Assembly (NCBI GenBank): GCA_015832175.1
Contig: WJXW01000010.1
Coordinates: 1,674,001-1,738,000, forward strand
Reading direction: 5' to 3'
Origin: Paraphaeosphaeria minitans
Lineage: Eukaryota; Ascomycota; Dothideomycetes; Pleosporales; Didymosphaeriaceae
DNA: 64,000 nt
Shown here piece by piece: positions 1 to 11,820 of the stretch. The position numbers and the translations under genes were made by a program. The number at the start of each line of letters is the position of its first letter. Position 1 is the stretch's first letter. The notes under the pieces are model-generated. The model was not told the DNA's origin and ran no database searches. It saw only the letters and a program-made list of their open reading frames with translations.

Positions 1-190
1 GGTGGTTGTTGAACAAGTAATCGAGGATGCTCGCGTGATAACCCGACACGTGATTAGTCATTAGCGCGTTCAAAATGCTTCATCAAATCCTCAAAGCATC
101 CGCCAATATTCGAGCAACAGTCTATGTATCATCATGGGCTGTGCTAAATTACACAGAAATACATGCATAAAAGCCCATCCCCCGAGATCA

Positions 191-1432
191 CTATACCAAA
201 TCCTTCTCTCGCAATGGGTCATCAGATGTACTCTCATCGTAACCACCATCAAGGCTTCCAATTCCCATCTCCTCCAGAAGAGTTTCGCTTTCAGCTATGA
301 GTCTATCACTTTCAATGTTCATCTTGCGAAACAGAAACGCCGCATGATCTTCCTCTACCATCGCTGTCAGCTCACCCGCTGTCGGTCGCTTTTCCTTGCT
401 CATATCCAACGCAGCCATCATGCATTGGTTGAGTTCGTCGGAATACTTGGGTGTTGGCCGTCTCCTCCTCGAATCGTGCTCATGAGAGTCAGCATTGATC
501 GGTAAGGGTTTTCGCTCTGACATGGCTTCCCAAAATTGCTTCCGAAGCCCTTGTTCCCATGTCGAGTGCATATACCCCGTCTTATCCTTCAGCAGCAATT
601 TCGTGAGTTGCGGGTTCACGACCGGTGGGAAGCCGTGCGCGAGTTCGTGGATGACGCCCCCAGTAGCCCATACATCGCCAGCGGGCTTGGCCTCACGCCC
701 TTCCCAAGTCTGTTCCGGCGGCCACATTATCGTCGTTCCGAACCAGCCCGGCATTAGTGCTTGGGACGGATCGTAGTATGCCGACAAACCGAAATCGCCC
801 AGCTTTATGATTATCTCAGAAAGGTCGTGTTTCTCTCCAAGTGACATGACGAAGACATTTTCCACCTTGATGTCGCGATGTACTATTGGGCGCCAGTTGA
901 GGCCGTCCTTCGGGTCGCGACTAGCGGTATGTCAGCATGATACTCACAGCAAGCCAATATCCAGAGCACAATTGGCCCACGTATTGCCTTCGGGGGAACA
1001 TGGCGCATTCATAAGTTTTTTCAGGCGCTGTACAAGAAACCTACCATCCAATTCCTTCGTGGAGAAAGGCTATAGCCGCCGAGAGTTGGCTGAATATCGA
1101 CCACATGGATTCCTCGCTGAAGGATTTCCGGTTCTTCTGCCACATGTCCTTCTCCAGCTCGTAAAGGTCTCCAAATGGGCAGAACTCAAAGACGGCCGCA
1201 TCTCCTCGTAGTGTTGAAGATTTTCGCAGGTAGGCGAGGATACTGATGATAGAGTCGTGCTGTGGTAACGACTTCAGGATCTCGACCTCGCTAGGGATGT
1301 CCTTTTTTGGCTTCTTGTAGATCTTTATGGCGACCACAGTGCGTGACGATCTGTTCTGCCACGTTTCTACGTTGGCCTCAGCCCCCGATTGGACGAACTT
1401 TCCCCGCTTGTGTTCAGACGGAAAATTACTTG
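191..1432 (-). CDS. Serine/threonine protein kinase, 5' end unresolved
   Basis: Eukaryotic protein kinase domain that transfers ATP phosphate to Ser/Thr. Exons read as 1045-about 1432 and 191-920, joined by a 124-bp intron (921-1044) with donor GTAGGT, a CTGAC branch-like site and acceptor CTAG. Visible in order: a glycine-loop region (QSGAEANVE), the ATP-binding lysine in VVAIK, an alpha-C Glu (PSEVEIL), hinge FCPFGDLYE, catalytic loop HRDIKVEN, DFGLS, activation-segment end PPEQ, the DVW...GG helix, and the subdomain XI Arg (KRPTAGEL). All key catalytic residues are present, so it is probably active. About 371 residues are readable. Upstream the frame meets a stop at 1446-1448; a CCCAG acceptor next to 1432 suggests another 5' exon that I could not place. 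An internal GTGAGT in the intron may be a second donor. Closest subfamily not assigned. Confidence 0.85.
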
Positions 1433-1445
1433 CTGGGTTTGATTG

Positions 1446-1764
1446 TCATTGACCTGCTTCTGCCGGATTGATGAGATTGCGCATTAGAGAAATCGCGAAA
1501 CCAGTTCTTGCTGTGATGTAGATGTATATGCGGCAAATGCAAGCCGCAAGACATGTTGCGGGCTACAGTACGGGTAAACAGTCTGGTCGACAAAGCACCC
1601 TGTAACAAGGGCGTGACGTTGGTATATAGGCGTAGCGTGGGTCATATGGGACTTAGAGCCTCGAAGAAATAAAAACTGTAGCAATGGTTGCTTCCGCCGC
1701 TAGTGAAGTGAAAGTCGACCCGTGACATTCTTTATTCACCGTCGACCTATCCTTAGGATGTTAG
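1446..1764. other. Intergenic stretch upstream of the kinase
   Basis: Probably holds the missing first kinase exon and promoter. Short minus-strand open frames cover 1426-1684 but show no motif, and no splice pair could be chosen. Confidence 0.3.
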
Positions 1765-2253
1765 TTTCATGTGTATCAACTCGGAGCGGTGCAGGATGCC
1801 AGGCCTAATGCCGCGCACACTGCACTGGCCCATTTTTTCGAGTAAACAAACCCGAATTCTTGCACTAATGTTGAATGTGGATAACTTAAGTGAAAAGACT
1901 GGTCACCTGGAAGAGACGTTATGGCATTTGTATGGGGAGATTCAAGACGTCAAGTGCATCGAGTGCAACTTGCATTTGTTCGGCTAAGAGGCAGCTAAAG
2001 CGATTAATCAGCTGCTTCAAAGAGGGATATAGCGCAGGATTGCTTCGACTCGAACTCGTCTGGTTCACAGAGTCGCTTCCGAGGCCCCTGTTTTCTTCCG
2101 TGGCAAAGCGTATTGACAAACCCCAGGAGCCTTCGAGGATGATAGATACTATGCTCATCATTGGCACAAGTGCGTTACCGTAGTATATCCCACGATAGCA
2201 TACATCAAAGCGGCACGGGGAAAGGGAGCGCGTGTATCTGATATTAATATATA
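1765..2253 (+). pseudogene. Sirtuin (SIR2-family NAD-dependent deacylase) relic
   Basis: SIR2-family proteins remove acyl groups from lysine using NAD. Conserved family segments are legible but sit in successive reading frames. First comes the DARPNAAHTALAHFF helix, then NVDNLSEKTGH (the NAD-pocket N-[VI]-D motif) with the catalytic His region LWHLYGEIQDVKC and one zinc-type cysteine pair (KCIEC). The next frame reads GLLRLELVWFTESLP and IDTMLIIGTSA, and a further shift is needed for YPTIAYIKAARGKGARVSDINI before a stop near 2253. At least three frame changes with no room for introns, plus a missing N-terminal Rossmann start, indicate a dead fragment. The lesions are indels, not the C-to-T pattern of the adjacent AT block. 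The GLLRxxxVWFxE segment resembles class III (SIRT5-like) sirtuins; that assignment is tentative. Confidence 0.75.
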
Positions 2254-2513
2254 GAAAGAAGGTTTATTGTTACTAGCCTTAAAAGAGCAAGATTAGTCTC
2301 CATTACCTACTTCTAGCTCCTACAGCGTTAGCATCACTGCATGCCCACAACATCTTTTTATCTACCTGTTCAGTCCGCTATAAAGTTATAATGCACTATA
2401 AAACGACTTTAAATCTTGTAAGACTAATAATCGCCCTTATAGGTTAGAATATAATTCGCAAGCAGCTCAAGGTGCCAATAAAATTATTTAGCTAATATAT
2501 CTCATTCACTAAG
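2254..2513. other. Left edge of RIPed AT-rich block
   Basis: Base composition falls abruptly here and stop codons appear in all frames. I see no gene. It is the original flank of the composite gypsy insertion that starts at 2519. Confidence 0.5.
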
Positions 2514-2518
2514 CCCCT

Positions 2519-2929
2519 TGTTAAATCCAAGAGGGTAGCTAGTCCTAAAGGGTTAAGGTTAGTTCTTAGGCAAGAGTACTTATAGAAGGTGGAAAGTCTT
2601 ATTAATACAATAGTATCTTGCGAAGTGTAATAAGTTAATAATTTAGTCTACTAGAATCTAAATAATAGATTAATAAACAGATTAAATATAAGTATAAGAA
2701 GCGTATTCTTGTGTTTCTATATAATAAGACTACTTTACTACTTAGTGCTACTAAGTAACTAAGCATATTATATAACTTACTCTACTACTCTATGCTACTA
2801 AGTAACTAAGTATATTATATAACTTAATCTAAGTTACTTAGTGTCTCTTTATTATATTTATAACCCTATTGCTGCTCTATTATACTTTTATAAGCGCCTA
2901 CGTCCTATATTATTATTTAGTACATAATA
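2519..2929 (-). repeat. Gypsy LTR (left, 3' LTR of the minus-strand element)
   Basis: 411 bp, beginning TGTTAAATCC. It carries direct repeats of ACTAAGTAACTAAGCA-type sequence and ends in a RIPed form of GTACGTAACA. It aligns along its length with 13902-14312 and 15485-15895. Confidence 0.85.
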
Positions 2930-2966
2930 TTATCCCCTCCCTTTCTATTCTTTGTCCTAAAGAATT

Positions 2967-3425
2967 ATGCCTACTAACTATAACTCTATAAAGCGTTATT
3001 ACAACTTTATCTTTACTATTAAAAACTATAGAGTAGTTATAGTATTAAAGTGTTCTTTCTATAAGTTATATTTTTATATTTATAAAGTTTATATTAGCTT
3101 AGGGAAGTGTAGTAAGTATTAGAAATAAAGTTTAAAGTGTAATATAGCTATTACTAGGAATAAGTTTTTATAGTTAATTACTAAGAAGAAGAAATTAGAG
3201 GCGTAAATATTAAAAGTATAGAAAGAATAGAATACTATATTTAAGGCCTTATACGTAGCGTATATAAAAGAGGATTAGTTATTAAAATAGTTAGCGTAGA
3301 ATAAGAAGCGTACTAGCGAGGTTATTATAGTAGAGAGCGCTGCTCTAGTAGAGCTAGAGTTAGAGGAGGACTTAGCGTATTCTACTTAGCCTACTAGTCT
3401 AGCTAAACTTAGCATATTTATATAG
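2967..3425 (+). pseudogene. Antisense ORF of the gypsy element: Zn2Cys6-like cluster plus charged tail (RIPed copy 1)
   Basis: Lies between the pol chromodomain and the 3' LTR, on the strand opposite to gag-pol. From ATG 2967 one frame is readable to 3425, and nearly all its internal stops are TAG/TAA at places where Gln fits. Taking Tyr as mutated Cys where the spacing needs it, the N-terminal third reads C-x2-C-x6-C-x8-C-x2-C-x6-C, the spacing of fungal Zn2Cys6 clusters. A Lys/Glu-rich stretch follows that looks heptad-like (KKKKLEA, KALYVAYIKED, ELELEED). The same layout recurs at 30040-30580 and 50400-50810. Role unknown. A DNA-binding regulator of the element is one inference; an antisense structural protein is another. 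Confidence 0.6.
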
Positions 3426-5478
3426 TTAGTAATAAATAACTTACCTTTTAAGTTCTAGAATAATTCTTTAGTATTACCTTTTTAGGTAAGTTTACTAGTA
3501 GAATTCTTTAATCTTTTACTAATAGTTTCCTAAGTAGTTCTTTAGTTTCTAGGTGTTTTTACTGTGTGGGTAACCTTTCTATTTAATAAGATATATATTC
3601 TTTTACTAATTATAGTCTAGAATTCTTTTAACTTTAAATTTAGTTTTTTCCTTAGCTTAGTAGTAGAAGGTTATTTTAATTAGTATATTAGGGTCTGCTA
3701 GTTCTAGTAGTAATACGTGGAATACTAGGTGTATCTTTGCATCTAGTAGTAGTTCTAACTTATAGTTTACTAGTGATATTTGCTTAGAAATGTAAAATAG
3801 TCTAACCTTAATATAATCTAGTTTCTTATGTTTTTTCTTTTAAGTTTAAAGGTTCTTTGTAAGTAAATATGCTTTATCCCTTTTCTTTAGCTAAGGTGCT
3901 ATTTTTTATTTTCTATTTTAATATAAAATTAGTTACTACTAAGCTTTCTTAAGATTCTCTTAGAGTTATTAGTGTATTTTCTTTATATTTTCTACTATAT
4001 CTATAGCTTCTTTTACTTTAATTATTGTAGGAAATTATTAATTAAAGAGATATAGGTGTCTTTTGTAGTTTATATAGAAAAGTGTATATCCTAATACTAC
4101 TAATACTTTGTTATTATAGGCTAACTATGCTATAGGTAGTAATAAAATCTAGTTATTCTTCTAACTGTTATAGTAGATGCGTAGGTATATTTCTATAGTT
4201 TAGTTTATACGTTCTGTCTATCTGTCTATTTATAGATAGTAAGCTGTTAATAGCTTTTGTTTTGTTCTAAGTAGTGCTATAAGCGTTGTCTAATAATTTA
4301 ACGTAAAGAGCTTGTCTCTATTGCTAATAATAGTTTTTAGGATTCTATAGTGTCTAATTAGTTAGTCTAGAATAAGAAAAGTAAGTTCCTTTGCTGTTAT
4401 TCTTTTAAGACATAGAATAAGCTTAATATACTTAGTTAGTTAGTAGACTATTACTAGTATTCTATTATATTTAATTCCTATTATTAGATTCTTAGAGTTT
4501 AGAATTCTTATAATAAAATCTATAGTAATGTCTTTCTATAGTGCTGTTAGTATTCTAATTACTTACATCTCTTTATATTTAAGATATATACTATGTTTGT
4601 TTCTCTAGTATTTTACATATTTATAGATATAAGTTATTATAGCTTCTTTAATTCTTTTAAAGGTGTAATTCCTTTAGATAAGTTCTATTGTTTTTGTGAT
4701 GCCTAGGTGTCTATACATAGGGTTATTGTGGTATTGTTAGATAATCTTAGTCTATAGATGTTTTAGAACTTCTTAGTTAATTACTAAAAGTTAATTTAGT
4801 TCTACTATTAGCTCTAGAGATCTATCTTTAGCTTTGTAAAAGATTGTAGAGAAGGTTTTTACCTTTTCTCTTACTAGATTACTTTGTTAGCTAAGAGCGT
4901 CTACTCTGCTATTTTCTTTCTTAGCTATATAGATAATTTTAAACTTATACTACCTTATAGTTTATAACTATCTTTATTATTATAGCGTAAGTTCTTTTGT
5001 TATTGTGAACCTTAGAAGGTTCTTATAATTTATATAGATTTCTAGCGTTAAGTAACTAAGCGCGTAGATCCTTTAGTGCTTTAAGGCTTTAATAATAGCG
5101 TAGAGTTCTTTATTATATATACTATATTGTGTTTTAGTATTATTAAATTTATATAAGTAGTAGGTAATTAGGTGCTATTTACTATTATATTCTTATTTAG
5201 CGTAGGCGCCTAGCGTAAGATCGCTAGCGTTTATTTTAAAGCGCAGTAGTTTATCGCTTCTAAAATAAATAAAAATAAGTTCTATAATACATACTGTCTT
5301 AAGGAGTTAGAATAACATTCTATACTTATCTATCTATTTAAAGGGTACGTCCTTCTTTATAAGATTTATTAAAGGTATTGTAACCTTTACGTAATTTTAG
5401 ATAAATTGTTAGTTAAATCTATAGAATTTTAAGAATTCTTAGATGTTCTTAGCTATCTTTAGTATTAGCTAGTTCTTA

Positions 5479-5709
5479 ATGTATTTAACTTTACTTAGTG
5501 CTATCTTAATTCCTTCTGTAGTAATAATATGTCCTAGGAATTTAAGTTATTTAACGTTAAAATTATATTTCTTAAGTTTAATACGAAGGTATGTTTTATC
5601 TAGTGCTTCTAGTACTGTCTATATATACTTAGTGTGGTCTAATTTGTTTTTAGAAAAGACGAGGATATTATCTATATACGCAATAACAAATATGTCTAGA
5701 TATTTATAG
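5479..5709 (-). pseudogene. RIPed gypsy reverse transcriptase core
   Basis: The minus-strand sequence is the counterpart of the RT segment that is readable on the plus strand at 47986-48207 (motif YIDDILVFSKN). It contains the palm motif region and the following KKYKFN segment. The plus-strand open frame in this interval is only its antisense shadow. It is part of the composite gypsy element and not functional. Confidence 0.65.
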
Positions 5710-8061
5710 AGTATGTTATTAATAAGTGCTATAAAAGCTACTAGTGCGTTTATAAGTCTAAAAGGCATAACTTTATACTTAAATAGTCTATAGCGTGATT
5801 AAAACGCTGTTTTCTATTCTTTACTTTTCTTAATTTGTATAAGGTGGTAACTGTCTCTTAGATCTATTATTGTAAATATTTTAGCTTAAGATAGTTAGTC
5901 TCGTAGCTCTGTAATGTTTAGTAGTAGATATTAGTTCTTTATTATTATATTATTAAGTTATTAGTAGTTAATATATAGTCTGTCTAATCTATCTTTTTTT
6001 CTTAACAAATATAAAAGGGCTTACTACTAGTAACTTTAATAGTTGTATATATCCTTTCTTAAGGTTTATCTTAATAAAATTATGTTCTTTAAGGAGTTCT
6101 TCTCCTGTCCTACTATATAGTAGTCTAAAGGGTAGTGTCTTTCCTTCTTTTAGGTCTATTGTAAGATCCTAGGGTTAATATTCTAGTAGGTTTACTTTTC
6201 CTTCTTTTTCTGTAAATATATATGTCTATTTCCTGTACTCTCTTAGTAAGGTAAGGGGTGTACTATTGTCCTCCTTCTTACGCTTCTTAACCTAGTAGTT
6301 CCTACTAGCGTCTACTAAGGTATGTTTCTGTTTTTTAACTATCTATTATAGTATTATATTATTAATAACTTCCTTATCTACTATTATTTTTAGTTAATGC
6401 GTAGGCTTTGCTTATAATATATAATTATAGTGTTTAAATAATATTTTCTTTGTACCCTAGTTAATCTATAGGTTATATATTATTAACTAAGGTAATCCTA
6501 AGGCTAACTTATACTTAGATCCTAGTAAGATATCTATGGTAAGTTCCTCTCTATATTCTTAGACTATTATTATAGTAGTAACCTCCTAGTATATTTAAGG
6601 TGTCTTAGGCATTAGGGATCTATTTATAATATAGATAATATAGAATACTTCTTTCTCTAATATTATAAGTCCTGCTCGTCTTACTATCTAATAAGATATA
6701 AAGTTCCTTTCTACTCTTAAGTCTATAAGAGCTTAAGCCTATATTCCTTTAAGCTATACTAGTAGCTTAACTAATACTATACTTACTATAGTATTTAATT
6801 TAATAAAGGCGTTTTTTTATTTAAGTTTAGGCCTAAAAAAGACATCTATTTATATAGGTTATAGTTAAGTTCTAGTGCCTAGTATACGTTTCTAAGCATT
6901 TGCTTCTATTATTATTCTTAAGTATATAGCTTATATAGATTATCTTCTTCTTCTTTCTATAAGAATGTTCTTCTGTTCTTCCTTCTACAGTCTTTACTAT
7001 TCCTATATACTAGTTAAATTAGTAGTTCTATTATTACTTCTTATATAGGGCAGTTTACAAAGCTGTCTAAATATTTAGCTATATAGTAGTGTTTGTAGTT
7101 TTAGTTTAGACACATGTACTAGTATAGTTGTATATAGTTTCTATTAATAAGTATATTATAGTATTTATTATCCTTTAGTATAAAGTAAGGAAAGTATTTT
7201 ACTTATTATTTATTCTAGAGGTGTTTATTGTAAGCTATAATAAAATAGTCTATCTATATTTATCTATAGCGCAGTTTCCTTCTAGGTTATTTCTTATTCT
7301 CCTCTTTTTCCGCCTTATATTATGTATATGTTGGTTCTTCGTAATGCGTCTATATATAAAATTAGTGTGTAGGATTTTAGTAGTCTAAGTAGTACTTTAG
7401 TACATAGTCTAATTCCTTATTTTTATAGAGTTGCATCCCTTTTTGTGCCTAGTAGGGTTCTATATAGTCCTAAACATTTAGTTTATACTTAGGTAACATA
7501 GGGTTGTCTTCTTCCTGCCTACTTTATAAGTAAAGAGTAGGAGATCTTAGTATCTCTTCTACGTCTTCTACGTTATAGTATATATTAGAGTCGTCTTCTA
7601 GATCTTTATATAATTATAAGTTAGGTAAATCTAATTACTTACTTTATTCTAGTGTCACACGTTAGTAACTAAATAGTGTTATAATAACTTCCTATTCCTT
7701 ATTAGGTTCTTAGTCCTTAATAGTTAGTATATTTAACTTAGTTTAATAGACTTTATTCTTTAATCTACAGTTCCTAGCTATATAGCCTAGTTTGCTATAT
7801 ATAAAGCATTTACAGGTCTTAGTTATTAGTTATTAACTTCTATTAGAGACGCGTTTATTAGGCTGCTTAGGGCCTATTTTTCCTCTTTTTCTTTTGCCTA
7901 TATAGTTAAACTAGATATCTTCTATTAGTTTGTATCTCTAGTAGTTCCTTAGCTATTACTTTTAGATAATTCTAACAGGGTTTTTATAAACTACTTTTGC
8001 TAGTTATCTAAAGCTTATCGCCCTAAGGTTTTAGTAGAGCTCCTGTTATAGTAAGAACTAT

Positions 8062-8066
8062 TCTCT
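8062..8066. repeat. Target-site duplication TCTCT of the copia element (left)
   Basis: TCTCT directly abuts TGTCAG at 8067 and recurs at 13271-13275 directly after CTGACA. The uninterrupted target (CTATTCTCTATTAATCC) is preserved in the second gypsy segment near 14857. Confidence 0.95.
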
Positions 8067-8273
8067 TGTCAGATAAAATGCTCGTATGCGATACGGTATG
8101 ATGATCGATAATGGTTGTGTGTTGATTTTAATTGATGGAATGCTATGTTCTTTGTATTTTTTTTTTTCTCTCATCTCTGTTTGGTTGGTTTGACCCCTGG
8201 GCTAGTGCGACAAGTGTGGTGGTCCCTGCTCGATTGTGCAGATCCGACCTCAACGCCCTCGTTCTATCTGACA
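8067..8273 (-). repeat. Copia 3' LTR (left copy)
   Basis: 207 bp, TGTCAG...CTGACA. The poly-T run has 11 T against 10 in the other LTR; the rest is identical. Confidence 0.97.
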
Positions 8274-8284
8274 CACCCCCTCAG
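8274..8284 (-). other. Copia polypurine tract
   Basis: The reverse complement reads CTGAGGGGGTG directly next to the 3' LTR, the expected place and composition for plus-strand DNA priming. Confidence 0.75.
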
Positions 8285-8322
8285 CTTGGAAATCCTTGCA
8301 AGCTGGATAATAATGTAGTTCC

Positions 8323-11300
8323 TCATTGTGCGAGGGTGAGGTCTTCAAGTTGTTGCTGGATCTCCTCAAGAGGCGCTTCGTTCGTTGCGTCAGGTCTCTC
8401 TACTTCTACCAGCCCAAGTTGAGTTAGGAATCCTTCCCACTTGTTGACTGGGAGGACCTTGGTGAAGCCATCGGCGATCATATCTGCCGAGTGCACGTAC
8501 TCCACCTTGATCTTCCCAGTAGAGACTTCTTGTCTGAGCCAGTGATTGTAAATGTCGACGTGTCGTAGTTTTGTCTGGAGCTTGGAGATTTCCTCAGTTA
8601 CCAGTCGAATAGTTTGCTTGTTGTCGCATTGGATGGTAATTGACGATGAGAGTAGTTCAATCCGCAGTTCGTCCAATAGTCGTGATATGAAGATTGCTTC
8701 CTTGGCCACCTGTGATAGGGCGAGAAGCTCTGCTTCGGTTGTCGAAGTTGTGACAGTGTCTTGTTTGTTTGCTCTCCAGGCAATGAGTCCGTCGAATAGC
8801 TTGATAGCGTATCCTTGCGAGCTCTTTCTGTCCAGTGTGTTGTCAGCAAATGAGGCATCGCTGGCTACTTGAAGGCAGTTGCCTCCTCCGAGCTGCAGTG
8901 CTCTCCATCTGGTGCTGGACAAGTATAATAGTACTCGATCGGCGGCATTGTGATGTGCGGAGCCCGGATTTGACAGGAACCGAGCCAGCCTTGAGGTTGC
9001 AAAGGCGATGTCCGGTCGGGTCGTTACTGCCGCGAACAGAAGTGACCCGATTTTGCGTTGGTATTTGTTGATTTCTGAGGGTGTTGCCAAGCCTGTTCGA
9101 GGCTTTAACTCGGTAGCGGCCATGGGGGTATCATGGCGGATGTCTTTCCTATCAGCCAGTCGGCTAATCTTCTCTACGTATGCGGCTTGAGAGAGTTGGA
9201 TCTTCCGGTGACTTCGGTCCCTGATGACCTCTACGCCAAGGAACCACTGAAGGTCGTTTCCTCCAGTAAAGGTGTACTTCTCCTGTAGACGCTTGATTGT
9301 TTGCTGGGCTTCTTGCTCTTTCTGTTTGTGATAAGCTAATACGATATCGTCTACGTAGAAGAAGACGATGATTCCGTCTTTGAGAAGGCAGCATGGCTCG
9401 TGAGGCACAGTCTGGAAGCCAAGAGCTTTGAGTGTTGTAGTGAATTCTTTCTGCCAAAGGAGGGGTGAGATCCGTAGACCGTACAGAGCCTTGTTGACTT
9501 GGAGGATCGTTCCAGGTTTTCGATAGCCGTGGGGCATTCTCATGTATACTTCTCGATCCATCGTTGCATGGACAAAGGCGTTCGTGACGTCGTATTGTTT
9601 GAGCTCCAAGTCGTGGTGGGCTGCAATTGCCATCAGCATTCGGAATGACCGGCTGGCGAGTGTGGCTGCGTAAGTGTCCTGCGAGGTAATGTTCCGTTGT
9701 TGGTCGCCTCGGACGACTAATCGCGCCTTGCACTTCAGCAAGCGATGGTGCTTATCAAGTTTGTAGGTGTATACCCACATACAGTCAAGGATCTGTTGTC
9801 CTGTCAGTTTGATCTTCTTCATCGGTACCTCTGACCATGATTTCATTTGTTGATGGCTTGCAAGATGGGCCTGTTCTGCTTCTCTGAACAGTTCACCCAT
9901 CGGGTGGTCCTCAAGCTTGGTCCGGCACGTTGGCAGAGGTGGGAGTTGACTTCGATGGGGCTTCAAGCCTTTGGCGAGCAATCTCATCATCTTCGCCTTG
10001 TCCACAACATCCCCTCTGTAGTTCCCAACGTGACCGGCTTGGGTTCCCGCCATGAAAGCTGCTGCCCAGGGGACAGTCTTAGATGAACTATGTTGTGTCA
10101 CTTCAGATTGGTTTCCAGCCATTAACCGAGCAAGTAATGCTGCGGGTGGCGGTGTAGATGGAGGAGTTAGGTAATTGTCCCTGATTTTTCTCCCTTGATA
10201 GTAGCCTGGTGGGTCTACTTCGTCTTGATGGTCTGATGAGTCCGCAGCGGCATCATCCTCATGGAAGGACTCCGTCTCTGGTTGCTGAGTAGGAGTTGGT
10301 AGTTCAATGGTTCTCACATGCGTGGCTATTTCTTCCAGCGTGTTGTGCATGAGGTTGTCCATTAGATCTTCAGTCTTCCCATTGAATATAGACTGCTCGT
10401 CAAAGACAACGTCTCGGGTGCTTATCACCTTGGCGAGTGATGGTATCCAAATGCGATAGATGTTTGAGGATCGGTATCCAACAAGATAACCAACCCAAGC
10501 TTTTGGATCGAGGCGTTGCAAACGTGATTTGCCTCGGTGAGTGTCGTCTGTCATCGCAAAGGCTTTGCAGCCGTACGCCTTCAGGTGGGCGAGATTGGGT
10601 TTCCGTAGTGAAGTTACGATCCCATTACTGAACGCGACTCGTGTGAAGAATATCTCGTACGGCGTCTTCCAGTTGTTCGCGTAATTCGGTGTTCGATTGT
10701 AGAGGTATACTGCAGCCCTCGTAACTTCAGGCCACAGTTCCCAGGATAGGTTGGCGTCGAGTCGCATTGCGCGCGATTTCTCTTTATTCACACCCCCTGA
10801 GCGTTCGGCACCTCCGTTCTGAGCTTGGGTGTCTGGGGCCGAAGGCTCGATGATGATTCCTTGGGTCGCCAACCAACGTTCTACTTCTGGTTTGACTGTG
10901 GCAATCTCATTGTCTGCCTCGATAGTCTTGACGGTTATGTTGTAGTGGTTCTTGAGGAATAGGAGGAAGGTCGAAAGTATCCTGATGATCGATTTCGCCG
11001 TTCTGTTGTCGGTGAAGTAAAAGTCCCATTGTAGTCCTGAGAATTTGTCGGTAATCAACATTTGGCTCTTTTCTTTGGTGACGCTCTGTGTTTCGTATGT
11101 ATGGAAATCGATGCTTAGCCTTTCTCCAGGTCCTTCGGTGTTAATCCGTGGCGCGCGCCTGATTTGTCGTTTTGATTTCGCTCTGCCACAGGAGTCACAC
11201 TCAACTGTCGTGATCCCTTTCACGCGCACCCCCTCAGCTTGCTGCACCAGGTGCTCGATTGCTGCTGGTCCAGGGTGTCCTAGTCTCTTGTGCCAAAGCA

Positions 11301-11820
11301 TGGCGGAAGCTTTCTGTGGTGCTCTTTTCGTTCGCGAGGTAATCTTGCGTGCATGATGTGAGGCATGCGAGAGTGATTCATACTCGAGTACCCACTGGCC
11401 GTGGATCTCGGTGAGATTCCCGATGATTGCGTCGTCTGGGCCTCTCAGAGTAGTTGGGTCCACCTGCGTATCCCACCAGATTCCTCTCTGCCTTAGTAGT
11501 CGAAAAGAGACCAGATTGCACAATAGGTCAGGGCAGATAGCCACGTCGTGCAGGACTAGTTTGGTTATCCCAGACTGATTCTTAAGGGTCAGGTCAATGG
11601 AGCCGTATCCTTTTATCCATATCTTCGTATTCCCAGCCCATATGTAGTCTCCGGGCATAGGAGGACGGAAGTTGTAGATGCGGTCGGGGTTGTTCGTAAT
11701 GTGGCAGGTTGATCCTGAGTCAAGGATGAACGACCACTTCAATGGGTAGTCGTCGATTTCTGTCCTGACAGACGCCGATGTGAACGCGGCGTTGACTTTT
11801 GATATTCTCCGTCCCTCTAG
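8323..11820 (-). CDS. pol: Copia Pol polyprotein (protease-integrase-RT-RNase H), read through a UGA
   Basis: Open frame of 1,165 codons that starts directly after the gag stop codon and in the same frame. Domains in order: aspartic protease (ILDSGSTCHIT, Asp codon near 11720); GAG-pre-integrase and HHCC zinc site (WHKRLGHPG ... CDSCGRAKSK); integrase core with Asp in LSIDFH, Asp in EADNE and a later Glu in the NKEKSRAM region; copia-type RT (QYDVTNAFVHA; palm FFYVDDIVLAY at about 9340-9357); RNase H (VASDASFAD ... TTSTTEAELLALS; the CDNKQT segment). It copies element RNA to cDNA and integrates it. No ATG follows the stop before the protease motif (the codon ahead of KWSFILDSG is TTG), so synthesis almost certainly depends on readthrough from gag. 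All catalytic residues seem intact. Confidence 0.95.
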   Translation of the reverse strand, partial: LEGRRISKVNAAFTSASVRTEIDDYPLKWSFILDSGSTCHITNNPDRIYNFRPPMPGDYIWAGNTKIWIKGYGSIDLTLKNQSGITKLVLHDVAICPDLLCNLVSFRLLRQRGIWWDTQVDPTTLRGPDDAIIGNLTEIHGQWVLEYESLSHASHHARKITSRTKRAPQKASAMLWHKRLGHPGPAAIEHLVQQAEGVRVKGITTVECDSCGRAKSKRQIRRAPRINTEGPGERLSIDFHTYETQSVTKEKSQMLITDKFSGLQWDFYFTDNRTAKSIIRILSTFLLFLKNHYNITVKTIEADNEIATVKPEVERWLATQGIIIEPSAPDTQAQNGGAERSGGVNKEKSRAMRLDANLSWELWPEVTRAAVYLYNRTPNYANNWKTPYEIFFTRVAFSNGIVTSLRKPNLAHLKAYGCKAFAMTDDTHRGKSRLQRLDPKAWVGYLVGYRSSNIYRIWIPSLAKVISTRDVVFDEQSIFNGKTEDLMDNLMHNTLEEIATHVRTIELPTPTQQPETESFHEDDAAADSSDHQDEVDPPGYYQGRKIRDNYLTPPSTPPPAALLARLMAGNQSEVTQHSSSKTVPWAAAFMAGTQAGHVGNYRGDVVDKAKMMRLLAKGLKPHRSQLPPLPTCRTKLEDHPMGELFREAEQAHLASHQQMKSWSEVPMKKIKLTGQQILDCMWVYTYKLDKHHRLLKCKARLVVRGDQQRNITSQDTYAATLASRSFRMLMAIAAHHDLELKQYDVTNAFVHATMDREVYMRMPHGYRKPGTILQVNKALYGLRISPLLWQKEFTTTLKALGFQTVPHEPCCLLKDGIIVFFYVDDIVLAYHKQKEQEAQQTIKRLQEKYTFTGGNDLQWFLGVEVIRDRSHRKIQLSQAAYVEKISRLADRKDIRHDTPMAATELKPRTGLATPSEINKYQRKIGSLLFAAVTTRPDIAFATSRLARFLSNPGSAHHNAADRVLLYLSSTRWRALQLGGGNCLQVASDASFADNTLDRKSSQGYAIKLFDGLIAWRANKQDTVTTSTTEAELLALSQVAKEAIFISRLLDELRIELLSSSITIQCDNKQTIRLVTEEISKLQTKLRHVDIYNHWLRQEVSTGKIKVEYVHSADMIADGFTKVLPVNKWEGFLTQLGLVEVERPDATNEAPLEEIQQQLEDLTLAQ

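Noticed and set aside
8132..8422. Plus-strand frame starting in the copia LTR
   Set aside because: It covers LTR, PPT and the antisense of pol; its look-alike at 13084 exists only because the LTR is repeated.
9164..9733. 189-codon minus-strand frame inside copia pol
   Set aside because: An alternative frame of the pol gene; the overlapping pol frame contains the RT motif.
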